The position numbers and the translations under genes are program-made. 46,900 nt of DNA from Ferruginibacter sp. (GTDB lineage: Bacteria > Bacteroidota > Bacteroidia > Chitinophagales > Chitinophagaceae), in contig NZ_JACMOO010000131.1 of the NCBI RefSeq assembly GCF_014377975.1, forward strand, positions 1-46,900. Direction: 5' to 3'. Below, in pieces: positions 27,957-35,971 of the stretch. Under the pieces are notes generated by a model, which saw only the letters and a program-made list of their open reading frames with translations, made no database searches and was not told where the DNA came from. How positions within the stretch are numbered: position 1 is the first letter of the stretch; every line of letters starts with the position of its first letter.

Positions 27957-29228
27957 TTAGCGTTTAAATTGAAAATTTAATGAGATAATATTTGAATTTA
28001 AATCTGTTGTCTGGGTGTAATGACCATACCTTATTTCCAACGAACTTAGTGCTGACTTCCACAAACCACCTGGTGGTGCGATGTGTACACCTACGCCATA
28101 ATAAGCGCTGTTAAAAGCTGAATAGGCATAGTTGCTGGTGTAATAGGCGTCAGTTGCAGTATGGGTTTGGTACGGCGCAAAATAGGTAGCTGCTGTTTGT
28201 GTATAGAACCTGTAAAAAGGCGATACAGAAAAGAATGGTGTTACTTTAACCGGCACTTCTAGACTTGCTGTGTGTGCTTTTATACCCCAATCGTCGGTAA
28301 AATATCTGTAGTAAGAACGCAGAATTATTTTATCGCCCAAAAAGTAATTGAGCCTGAACCCTATTGGAAGTTTATATCGCTGAGCAGGCAAATTTTCTTC
28401 ATGAACAGTTCCATCAGAAAAATATACCCTATGAAAAGGAAGTGATAAATAACCATTCTGTCCCACTACATCCATCAGTAAAGCTGCCTGCATATTTTTA
28501 TTGATTACCTGTGTATATGAAACCGAACCGGTGAAGGTATACCTTGGTGATGATGGAATGGAAGGTTTGCGCCCCTCAACGCCAGAATAAGAAGTGGTAC
28601 CACTGGCCGAGGTTACTGCCTGTGAGGTAATACCAGTTGTTGCTGGAATTAATTCGGATGGATAGATGAGTTTTACTTTATCAAAATATGCACTTGCCTT
28701 TGTACTTAATTCTCCACCTTTTCCAATTTTATGCGAATATTCTGCATCCAGGGCAAAAGAGTGATAATTATATTCTCCGGAATAGTATGCGCCAAAACCG
28801 AAACTATTGCCGTTTTTATTTTCCACTGCAAAATTTACAGAGGGATAAACCCGGGTGCCACCAGTTTGTGAAGCCCCTGTTTTATTTACGTAGGCAGAAG
28901 ATGCTGCGGTATGATGATCAATCCCCAGGCCTGTTGTGAGCGTATATTTATGTCCGTGAACATCGGCACCTGTAAACTTTAAATCAATACCATTGGAAAG
29001 ATCGGTTACTTTTTCTGTACCAATACCTCCGGTTACCGCACTGTGGTTACCATCCTGGTGATAATAACTGGAAACAATGTTTGTCTCGTCCAGGTGCAAT
29101 GGTTTGTCTACGTACTCTGCAGTTTCTTCTTTACCTGTTTCTTTTACAAAATCTTTTAGTACTGCCTGGCTAAACGCACTCAGCAATAGTAAGTAAAGAC
29201 CTATTACCGTTAAGCATATTTTTTTCAT
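27957..29228 (-). CDS. DUF3570 outer-membrane-type protein
   Basis: 423 aa with a signal peptide (MKKICLTVIGLYLLLLSAFSQ). After a polar lead (DETNIVSSYYHQDGNHSAVTGG) the rest is alternating Tyr/Phe-rich strands typical of an outer-membrane barrel, for example LPIGFRLNYFLGDKIILRSYYRYF and SLEIRYGHYTQTTDL, ending in the aromatic-basic NFQFKR. It matches DUF3570, a family without known function that recurs next to DUF4266 and ApbE. It is the last gene of the operon, 29 bases after DUF4266. It may be the outer-membrane partner of the DUF4266 lipoprotein. The C-terminal Phe fits barrel insertion. Confidence 0.87.
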   Translation of the reverse strand: MKKICLTVIGLYLLLLSAFSQAVLKDFVKETGKEETAEYVDKPLHLDETNIVSSYYHQDGNHSAVTGGIGTEKVTDLSNGIDLKFTGADVHGHKYTLTTGLGIDHHTAASSAYVNKTGASQTGGTRVYPSVNFAVENKNGNSFGFGAYYSGEYNYHSFALDAEYSHKIGKGGELSTKASAYFDKVKLIYPSELIPATTGITSQAVTSASGTTSYSGVEGRKPSIPSSPRYTFTGSVSYTQVINKNMQAALLMDVVGQNGYLSLPFHRVYFSDGTVHEENLPAQRYKLPIGFRLNYFLGDKIILRSYYRYFTDDWGIKAHTASLEVPVKVTPFFSVSPFYRFYTQTAATYFAPYQTHTATDAYYTSNYAYSAFNSAYYGVGVHIAPPGGLWKSALSSLEIRYGHYTQTTDLNSNIISLNFQFKR

Positions 29229-29257
29229 TTGTTCTCTGTTGAATCCTTTTTTATAAA

Positions 29258-29482
29258 TTAATTACATCCGCAACCACCACCGGTTTTTCCTCCATTGGCT
29301 CCTGATGCTGCTTCCCGGTAAGATTGAAAATTCTGTTCTGTTTTTTCAATCTTTCTTGCTGCCAGTCCCATTTCGGAATCTTTTAATTTACTTTTTTGAT
29401 ATTCTTTTACGGAAGTACAAGACGTGGCTCCCGCAACAAATAAAATTGCCAGTACTATACCGGTCATAGATTTTTTTTTCAT
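29258..29482 (-). CDS. DUF4266 mini-lipoprotein with conserved GGGCGCN tail
   Basis: 74 aa. A signal sequence runs to a lipobox-like GATSC (Cys22). Then comes a short charged helix, and finally a Gly-rich tail SGANGGKTGGGCGCN (residues 60-74) with a Cys-Gly-Cys pair at 71-73. This matches DUF4266. The SGAN at 60-63 resembles the (S/T)GA(S/T) sequences that ApbE flavinylates in NqrC/RnfG-type proteins, and ApbE is the adjacent gene (10-base gap). A flavinylated or metal/thiol-active small protein is a fair hypothesis, not a demonstrated fact. The last Cys pair could also be the target of the thioredoxin in the same operon. Confidence 0.87.
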   Translation of the reverse strand: MKKKSMTGIVLAILFVAGATSCTSVKEYQKSKLKDSEMGLAARKIEKTEQNFQSYREAASGANGGKTGGGCGCN

Positions 29483-29492
29483 GATACTGTTG

Positions 29493-30425
29493 TTAATTAA
29501 TATGAATGTTTGTAGATGTATACACTTTGTCGTGATCGTCTACAATGATTGCTTCTATATCTTTTATCTGGTTGATCATACCCAGGCCAGCCTTAACTCC
29601 CATAATGGTAACAGGCGTTGCCATTGCGTCGGCTATTTCTGCATTTGTTGTTATGATGGTAACACTTTTTATTCCGGTTACTGGTAAGCCTGTTCTTGGA
29701 TTGATGGTATGAGAATATTTTTTCCCGTCAATCAAAATAAACTTTTCGTAATTGCCTGATGTGGCAACTGCCAGCCCGGTAATTTTAATAAATGAAAATA
29801 CCTGCCCTACAATATTAGGGTCTGCAATACCAATGGTCCACTCTTCACCGTTAGGCTGCAAGCCCCATGCAGTAAGATCTCCTGAGGCATTTACAATACC
29901 ACTTTGTACCCCGTTTTGAATCATTATTTTTTTTGCCATTTCCGCGGCATAGCCTTTTCCAATACCGCCAAAACCAATTCTTGTTCCTGCTTCTTTTAAA
30001 AAAACTGTTCCTTTTTCTTTATCCAGCATAATATTCCGGTAGTTGATAAGCTTTACCATTTGCTTGGCGGTTCCTTTATCTGGCAAAGCATTCATAGTGC
30101 TATCGAAATTCCACAGGCTTTTATCTATTGAACCATACGTAATATCAAAAGCACCCTGGGTTAAAGCCGATATTCTGATAGATCTTTCTATTAATTGATA
30201 AGTTTCATCACTTACAGCAACGGGTGCTATTCCCGCATTTTGATTTATTAAATTGGTTTCGCTGCTATCACTAAATGTGGTAAGCCGTTTTTCAATTCGT
30301 TTAATTTCATCAACGGCTTCATTGATTCTTTTTATTGCCCGGTCTTCTTCCGTTGCCACCACACTAATTTCAAACTGGTTACCCATTAGTTTTGTACGAA
30401 CTTTAAAAATCTTTTTTGGCTTCAT
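29493..30425 (-). CDS. apbE: ApbE-type FAD:protein FMN transferase
   Basis: 310 aa. Conserved ApbE features are FGGIGKGYAAEMAK (GGIGKG at 153-158), the SGDL turn at 181-184, HTINPRTG at 239-246 and the metal-site region NAEIADAMAT near 261-270. The enzyme moves FMN from FAD to Ser/Thr of target proteins. Most ApbE proteins are exported lipoproteins, but here the ORF begins MKPKKIFKVRTKLMG with no signal peptide and an in-frame stop lies just upstream, so export is unexplained. It sits 5 bases after the thioredoxin gene and 10 bases before DUF4266, clearly in one operon. Confidence 0.93.
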   Translation of the reverse strand: MKPKKIFKVRTKLMGNQFEISVVATEEDRAIKRINEAVDEIKRIEKRLTTFSDSSETNLINQNAGIAPVAVSDETYQLIERSIRISALTQGAFDITYGSIDKSLWNFDSTMNALPDKGTAKQMVKLINYRNIMLDKEKGTVFLKEAGTRIGFGGIGKGYAAEMAKKIMIQNGVQSGIVNASGDLTAWGLQPNGEEWTIGIADPNIVGQVFSFIKITGLAVATSGNYEKFILIDGKKYSHTINPRTGLPVTGIKSVTIITTNAEIADAMATPVTIMGVKAGLGMINQIKDIEAIIVDDHDKVYTSTNIHIN

Positions 30426-30430
30426 GCAAA

Positions 30431-30874
30431 TTATTTGTTCTGGTCAATTGCAAATTGAACATCTTCTACAAATTCTTCCGGTGTGCCATTGGGCAAACCC
30501 TCCCATTGCTTTATTATTTTTCCGTTTTCGTTTAATAATAAAGTAAGCGGAAAACTTCCTTTTGAATTATATTGATCTGCCAGCGCATCATTTATTTTTT
30601 GCTGTGCCTTTGATAACTGGTTCTTTTTTAACCGGGGAAAATCAGCATTAATCAAAACAAGTTTTGCATCTGCACATTTTTGAAAACTTTCGCTACTCAA
30701 TATTTCTTTGTGCAAACGGATGCATGGGCCACACCAGTCAGACCCGGAAAAATTAAGCAGAATATGCTTGTGCTCTTTTTTAGCGGTAGCTTTTGCTTCA
30801 TCCATATTGTAATGCCAGTTGATAAACGACATACAGGTAAATACAACTCCCAACAATAACAAGGTTCTTTTCAT
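30431..30874 (-). CDS. exported thioredoxin-fold protein
   Basis: 147 aa. An N-terminal hydrophobic segment (residues 3-18) acts as signal or anchor, followed by a thioredoxin domain with active site WCGPC (Trp47, Cys48, Cys51) and the cis-Pro region SFPLTLLLNENG. The sequence FSGSDWCGPCIRLHKEIL is typical of the Thioredoxin_7/DsbD-gamma-like group. It probably works in the periplasm to reduce or isomerise Cys pairs. As first gene of the operon with DUF4266, its likely substrate is the CGC tail of that mini-protein (inference). Confidence 0.9.
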   Translation of the reverse strand: MKRTLLLLGVVFTCMSFINWHYNMDEAKATAKKEHKHILLNFSGSDWCGPCIRLHKEILSSESFQKCADAKLVLINADFPRLKKNQLSKAQQKINDALADQYNSKGSFPLTLLLNENGKIIKQWEGLPNGTPEEFVEDVQFAIDQNK

Positions 30875-31513
30875 AAAATAATTAATTGTTCAAAGTGTTT
30901 TTTAATAAATGACTTTTCATCCCTGCCGCTAACAATTATCTATCAAAAGATTTACCCGTTAAAAAAAGAAATCTAATTATTTCTCTGTTAAGGCCAGGAA
31001 TATATAACTGATAAACATGGATGGTATATTAGTAAAGATGGTTGGGCTAAGAAAGAATAAATTTTTGGTTGCTTTGGAGTTAACGATACTTTGCCTTTTA
31101 AAATTCATTAGTATCCACTATATTGTACCCTTAACCTACAACCACCTGGAGGCAAAACCATCAACAACATTATTTGTTTTAAGCATTCTATAACATTGCC
31201 TGAATTTTTTTTATAAATATAACAAAATTACTATACTGATTGTTTTGGGTATAGCACCTAAAGTAAAAATATTAACATCAAACATGACGCTGGTGTCTGC
31301 AATAAATAACCTCCATTTTTCGTTATCATTTTAAATGCAGAGCCCATGTGATACTGTTTTTTCGTAACTATCAAAAATATTTCATTCAACTGATATCGGC
31401 ATCAATCGCTAACGCAGTAACTACTTTAAAATGCAAGTACTAAATTAAAAGGTTTTTAAGTTATTTGAATGTTATCAATCAAATAACATGTATAGGTTTA
31501 CTTTGATAAAATA
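30875..31513. other. about 640-bp divergent intergenic region
   Basis: It holds the promoter of the thioredoxin operon (minus) and of the phosphodiesterase gene (plus). It is AT-rich with no ORF or fold I can support. Confidence 0.4.
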
Positions 31514-31521
31514 TATGTTTG
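31514..31521 (+). promoter_or_regulatory. possible -7 box before the PI-PLC-like gene
   Basis: TATGTTTG fits TAnnTTTG and lies 18 bases before the ATG at 31540. No convincing -33 TTG at the normal distance. Confidence 0.3.
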
Positions 31522-31539
31522 CTATATAAATTGTTGTAC

Positions 31540-32364
31540 ATGAATTTCGGAAAATTTTGTCGAATCTTTGTTGTTGTTATGCTCTTATTACCTGTAACAA
31601 ATATTCAATCACAAAATATTATTCTTCCCAATGCCTATGCCCACAATGACTACTGGCATAAGCGGCCATTGCTGGATGCCTTGGATAATGGCTTTACTTA
31701 TGTAGAGGCCGACGTGTATTTAAAAAATGGTAAATTAATTGTTACCCATATTCTTCCCTATTTTAAAAACAAAAAAACGCTGGAAAAATTGTATCTTAAA
31801 CCGTTGCTGCAATATGTTACTGACAATGCCAAAAGCGATAACCCGGTAAACTGCCCGCTTACTTTAATGATTGACATAAAAACGGATGGCGATAAAACAT
31901 ATAAAGTGCTTAATGTGCTGTTACAAAAATACCGGTCTATTTTATCGGAATACCAGAATGGCGAAATTACCATGCGCAATGTATCTGTTGTAATAACGGG
32001 GCACAGGCCTTATAATATGTTTACCGGTGAAGCCGATCGGCTGGCTTTTTTAGACGAAGATCTTAAACAGGCAGGCAACGATTCTTCTACAAATATTTAC
32101 CAGGTTGCCAGCTGTAAATATTCAAGCATGGTAAAATGGAAAGGCAAAGGAAAGATATCTGAAAAGGATGTACAACGCCTTGAATATTTTGTATTGCAAG
32201 CGCATAAAAGTGGCAGAAAGGTTCGCTTATGGGGTTCGCCGGATAAAACGAAGGTTTGGAATGAATTACTAAGATGCAATGTTGATCTTATAAATACTGA
32301 TAAAATAAATACACTCCGGTCTTTCTTAACCAATGAAATACCCGTAGTGGCTAAAAGATTGTAA
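31540..32364 (+). CDS. PI-PLC/AIM6-like phosphodiesterase, exported
   Basis: 274 aa from the ATG at 31540. Signal peptide ends IQSQ. The catalytic-fold start is clear: NAYAHNDYWHKRPLLDALDN with His35, FTYVEADVYLKNGKLIVTH with Glu56, Asp58 and His70. This is the metal/acid-base set of the phosphatidylinositol-phospholipase C/glycerophosphodiesterase superfamily. It is closest in style to AIM6-like proteins. The substrate is unknown; a glycerophosphodiester or other phosphodiester outside the cytoplasm is expected. The next gene on the same strand is a GH20-like hydrolase. Confidence 0.85.
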   Translation: MNFGKFCRIFVVVMLLLPVTNIQSQNIILPNAYAHNDYWHKRPLLDALDNGFTYVEADVYLKNGKLIVTHILPYFKNKKTLEKLYLKPLLQYVTDNAKSDNPVNCPLTLMIDIKTDGDKTYKVLNVLLQKYRSILSEYQNGEITMRNVSVVITGHRPYNMFTGEADRLAFLDEDLKQAGNDSSTNIYQVASCKYSSMVKWKGKGKISEKDVQRLEYFVLQAHKSGRKVRLWGSPDKTKVWNELLRCNVDLINTDKINTLRSFLTNEIPVVAKRL

Positions 32365-32891
32365 TTATATTTTGCTATAGTTATTGCACCTGCAATATAT
32401 TTTACAAACAACCGGCGATATAATTTAGTTGCTAAAAAAATGTTCAGATGTTATGCTGCCTTTTTTACTTCAAAATAAAGTATTTTCACTCGCCCTCCTT
32501 CTTTACTGATGGCTTCAATTACAATAGCATATTTTACCGCCGCACCAATACTATAAAAGCCGGTGTACATTTTTTAGGTTCTACTGGTATTAGTTGCTGC
32601 ACCCAAAATAACCGGTTCCTGAATTTGGTATGGGGTAATGTTATTTTCCGGCTGCATTTACCGGCGCAAAAATAACGCTGCCAGTGAAGTTCCTGATCAT
32701 TTAAAATGGCAGCAAGCGGATTCATTTTAAATCCTGATTACAGAAGTATTGCTTATTTAATTTTTTACCCAGATTTAATCCGGCACCAATATCAACTACA
32801 ATGCAATAACTTTCCACTCTTATTATTCATGAATAAAACTACTCAATTCCAAATTAGGGAATAAACACAGTATCAAAATATTACAATAAAT
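32365..32891. other. intergenic region with one gene remnant
   Basis: About 530 bases between two co-directional genes. It contains a decayed minus-strand ORF (32451-32657, listed separately). The rest is AT-rich with nothing recognised. Confidence 0.4.
32451..32657 (-). pseudogene. possible decayed small gene, unidentified
   Basis: From ATG 32657 the frame reads MQPENNITPYQIQEPVILGA and on to a TAA at 32574-32576, then continues in the same frame as KMYTGFYSIGAAVKYAIVIE to a stop at 32451. Both halves have protein-like composition and share a frame. I do not recognise the family. Upstream frames are closed, so if real it is a truncated and interrupted remnant. Confidence 0.3.
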
Positions 32892-34013
32892 ATGTTATTA
32901 CATCAACGCCCCGTTTTAAGTGCCCTGTTGTTTTGTTTACTACTTTCAAATGCATTACAGGCACAATCCAATATTGATAAACTTTTACCTGTAAGGGCAT
33001 TTTGTATTTCCGCACCCAAACCAAAAAGCCTTGATAGATTTCTACAATTTATCAATGAAGACCTGGCTGTTAATAAAATAAATACGCTGGTTTTACGGAT
33101 TGATTTTAACTACCAGTTTAAAAGCCATCCTGAGCTGCAGGATTCATTTTCCTTATCGGAACAGGATGTAAAAAAACTGGTGAATGCGTGCAAACAACAT
33201 AATATTCACCTGATTCCGCAAATCAATTTATTGGGCCACCAGTCGTGGGCGGGCATTACAAATAACCTGTTAAAAAAATATCCTGAGCTGGATGAAACAC
33301 CTGCTGTGCAAATGCCGGCATTGTATGTTTGGCCCAACCCAGATAGCTTGTATTGCAAAAGTTATTGCCCTTTACATCCGGCCGTTCATACAATTGTTTT
33401 TGACCTGGTGGATGAAATTTGCGATGTATTTGAAACAGATGCTTTTCATGCCGGGATGGATGAGGTTTTTTACATCGGTGATTTCCGTTGCCCAAGATGT
33501 GCCGGAAAAGATAAGGCGGTTTTATTTGCCGGTGAAATAAATACCATCCGCAATCACCTGGCAATAAAAAAGCGAAAATTATGGATTTGGGGCGACCGGC
33601 TTATTGATGGCCGAACAACCGGCGTGGGCGAATGGGAAGGAAGTTTTAATAACACACAAAATGCCATCAACCTTATTAGTAAAGATGTAATTATTTGCGA
33701 CTGGCATTACGATAAGGCAGAACCAACACCTGTTTATTTTACTAAAAATAAGTTTAGTGTTATTACTTCTACCTGGCGTAAACCAGCGGTAGCCATTGCC
33801 CAAATCCAGGATATGGTAAAATACAGGCAAGCTGCAAAACCTGCCATAAAAAAATTATACAAGGGAATTATGCAGACCATCTGGACAAACGCCGACTCAT
33901 TTTTAGATGAGTATGAAGCTGCTAAAACAGCAACTAATAAAGAGGAGAATACACAGGCCAATTGTTTTATGGCTATGATCAATGAAATAAATAAAATTAG
34001 CCAGGTTCGGTAA
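32892..34013 (+). CDS. GH20-like beta-hexosaminidase-fold protein, exported
   Basis: 373 aa with signal peptide ending ALQAQ. The TIM-barrel-like core has the GH20 hallmark H186-A-G-M-D190-E191, where Asp-Glu is the catalytic pair of substrate-assisted hexosaminidases. IPQINLLGHQSWAGI and the late WTNADSFLDEY are also typical of the barrel. It lacks the usual N-terminal GH20b domain, and carries a CPRC cysteine pair soon after the catalytic site. The likely role is removal of N-acetylhexosamines from glycans or peptidoglycan fragments, although some relatives may differ. No SusC/D pair is nearby. Confidence 0.82.
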   Translation: MLLHQRPVLSALLFCLLLSNALQAQSNIDKLLPVRAFCISAPKPKSLDRFLQFINEDLAVNKINTLVLRIDFNYQFKSHPELQDSFSLSEQDVKKLVNACKQHNIHLIPQINLLGHQSWAGITNNLLKKYPELDETPAVQMPALYVWPNPDSLYCKSYCPLHPAVHTIVFDLVDEICDVFETDAFHAGMDEVFYIGDFRCPRCAGKDKAVLFAGEINTIRNHLAIKKRKLWIWGDRLIDGRTTGVGEWEGSFNNTQNAINLISKDVIICDWHYDKAEPTPVYFTKNKFSVITSTWRKPAVAIAQIQDMVKYRQAAKPAIKKLYKGIMQTIWTNADSFLDEYEAAKTATNKEENTQANCFMAMINEINKISQVR

Positions 34014-34493
34014 TTACAAATCTTTTTTTAGTATAGCCGCTACTTATAATAAAAGACTGCTGCCAAATTGCATAGGGTTCAAATCACTCTTTAAAGCAAT
34101 AACATTACATTAACATAACTTATTAAAAAAAAAGGCTGGTTTACTTGTGCCATCCTTTATAAAACTATAATTTAGTATCCAGTCTATTCAATTCTCCTTA
34201 GGCTGCAAACTAATAAAATGCCTGTTTAGAGGCAAAAAATCCTTTCCTATAAAATTCCATCGCTGCTTTTATTTTTTATTTCTGCTGAACCTGCACGTTG
34301 TATTGCCCAATATTTTTTTGAAAAAGTGATGATATACGCTGCTGAAAATTTATCAGTAGTAAAAAAATATCTACAAAGCTGATTGCTGCAAACCGGGAAA
34401 AACAAGCATTAACGTGCATTATTTTTTCGAACGAACTGCTTCATAGCTGAAGCGTATTTTAATCAAATTATCAACCAATTAAAAAGGTTTATT
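34014..34493. other. 480-bp intergenic region, no gene recognised
   Basis: AT-rich with scattered stops in all frames. A GGTTCAAATC string at about 34076 mimics a tRNA T-loop, but no tRNA can be folded around it. Confidence 0.4.
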
Positions 34494-35705
34494 ATGAAGA
34501 AAAAAATTTTTTGGCAAATGGCAACTGTCTTTGCAATTACAATGTTTATCACATCCTGCAAAAAAACTACTACAGATGTAGTTGCAGAAAAAGCAGACGA
34601 ATACCGTTTACAGGAAAAAGATGAGACCGGCTTATGGCTTAACAGTGCGGCTATTGGTGAAAGAACAAGCTGTGAATCGGTAAGGATTTTTGCCACCGGG
34701 TTAAACAATCCGCGTGGATTAAAGTTTAGTCCAAACGGCCGGCTGTATGTAGCCGAAGGTGGCACCGGCGCCGGCACTTACTCTTCCGTTGATCAGTGCG
34801 GGCAGGTACCTTTCCCGGTTGGGCCTTACCTGGGTGGAATAACAGGAGGCCGTATTTCAAAAATAAACTGGAAGGGTGAACGCTCCACGGTGACTGACCA
34901 GTTACCCTCCAGCCATGCCAACGAAATAATTGGCGGCGATGTAGAAGGAGTGGCAGATGTGGCTTTTGTGGATAATACCCTTTATGCCGTTCTCGCCGGA
35001 GCCGGCTGTTCGCATGGAGTACCTTCTGTACCAAACGGTGTTATAAAAGTAGGGTGTAACGGGCGATGGAAAATGGTTGCCAATTTAAGTGACTGGCTAA
35101 AGGCGCACCCGGTAAAAAATCCGGAACCAGACGATTTTGAACCGGATGGAACACCTTACAGCATGATCAATGTTAACGAGCATCTTTTTATAGTGGAACC
35201 CAATCACGGCGACTTTATAAAAGTTGATCCTGAAAGATGGAATGATATACAAAGAGTTGCTGACATCTCCGCCAGCCAGGGGCATAAGGTTCCTACTGCA
35301 GTGGCTCACTATGAAGGAAATTTTTATGTAGGCAATCTTCATCCTTTTCCTATTGTACCCGGAAGTTCCAATATTTACAAAATTACTCCCTGGGGAAATG
35401 TTTCAATCTGGGCTACCGGATTTACCACCGTACTTGGCGTTACTTTTGATAAAAAAGGTAGACTGTATGTGTTGGAAAATACAACAGTAAGTGGCAGAGG
35501 GCCAACTCCTAATACCGGAAAAATAATCAAGCTGCATCGTTCCGGCAAAAGAGAAGAAGTTGCCACAGGCCTTAATTTACCAACTGCTATGACGTTTGGG
35601 CCGGATGGAAAATTATATGTATCCAATGTAGGCTTTGGCCCCGGATCAGTTGGTGGTGGCCAAGTACTACAGATTGATGTAAAAAGAAATGGGGATGATG
35701 ACTGA
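34494..35705 (+). CDS. ScyD/ScyE-family lipoprotein
   Basis: 403 aa. The signal peptide has the lipobox ITSC with Cys22 as lipid anchor. The body is a six-bladed-propeller-like protein with repeats such as FATGLNNPRGLKFSPNGRLY, GVTFDKKGRLYVLENT and LPTAMTFGPDGKLYVSN, which match the ScyD/ScyE family. ScyD/E were named from cyanobacterial scytonemin clusters; Bacteroidota members are not tied to that pigment. It is probably a binding or enzymatic propeller at the outer membrane. An intrinsic terminator follows. Confidence 0.85.
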   Translation: MKKKIFWQMATVFAITMFITSCKKTTTDVVAEKADEYRLQEKDETGLWLNSAAIGERTSCESVRIFATGLNNPRGLKFSPNGRLYVAEGGTGAGTYSSVDQCGQVPFPVGPYLGGITGGRISKINWKGERSTVTDQLPSSHANEIIGGDVEGVADVAFVDNTLYAVLAGAGCSHGVPSVPNGVIKVGCNGRWKMVANLSDWLKAHPVKNPEPDDFEPDGTPYSMINVNEHLFIVEPNHGDFIKVDPERWNDIQRVADISASQGHKVPTAVAHYEGNFYVGNLHPFPIVPGSSNIYKITPWGNVSIWATGFTTVLGVTFDKKGRLYVLENTTVSGRGPTPNTGKIIKLHRSGKREEVATGLNLPTAMTFGPDGKLYVSNVGFGPGSVGGGQVLQIDVKRNGDDD

Positions 35706-35779
35706 TTATATAGATTGCATTTTTACAATAAATATTCCAAATGATACATGCTTAATTTGACGGTACGCTGCAAAAAACC

Positions 35780-35810
35780 ATATCCTGCAAATGCAGGATA
35801 TAGTTTTTTT
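35780..35810 (+). terminator. intrinsic terminator after the ScyD-like gene
   Basis: ATATCCTGC and GCAGGATAT pair across AAAT, followed by seven T residues on the plus strand. An A-run on the left also makes it usable from the minus strand. Confidence 0.85.
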
Positions 35811-35971
35811 ATAATACATTGTTAATGATGATATATTTATCGGTGAACAAACAGATAAAAACTGCAATTGTAAAATCAATATTTGATTTAAAAGATTTCA
35901 TGGTATTTTTTTATAGTTTAAAATGATCCTGTAATTACCCGATTTATTCCAGCATTTTTTGCTTCCTCCTG

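Noticed and set aside
34050-34105. tRNA-like T-loop string GGTTCAAATC
   Set aside because: No acceptor stem, D-arm or anticodon arm can be placed around it.
34280-34400. minus-strand stretch resembling an AraC-type C-terminus (FFKKILGNTTCRF in one frame, SLFQKNIGQYNVQ in another)
   Set aside because: Resemblance is spread over two frames and very short; no second helix-turn-helix helix or upstream domain.
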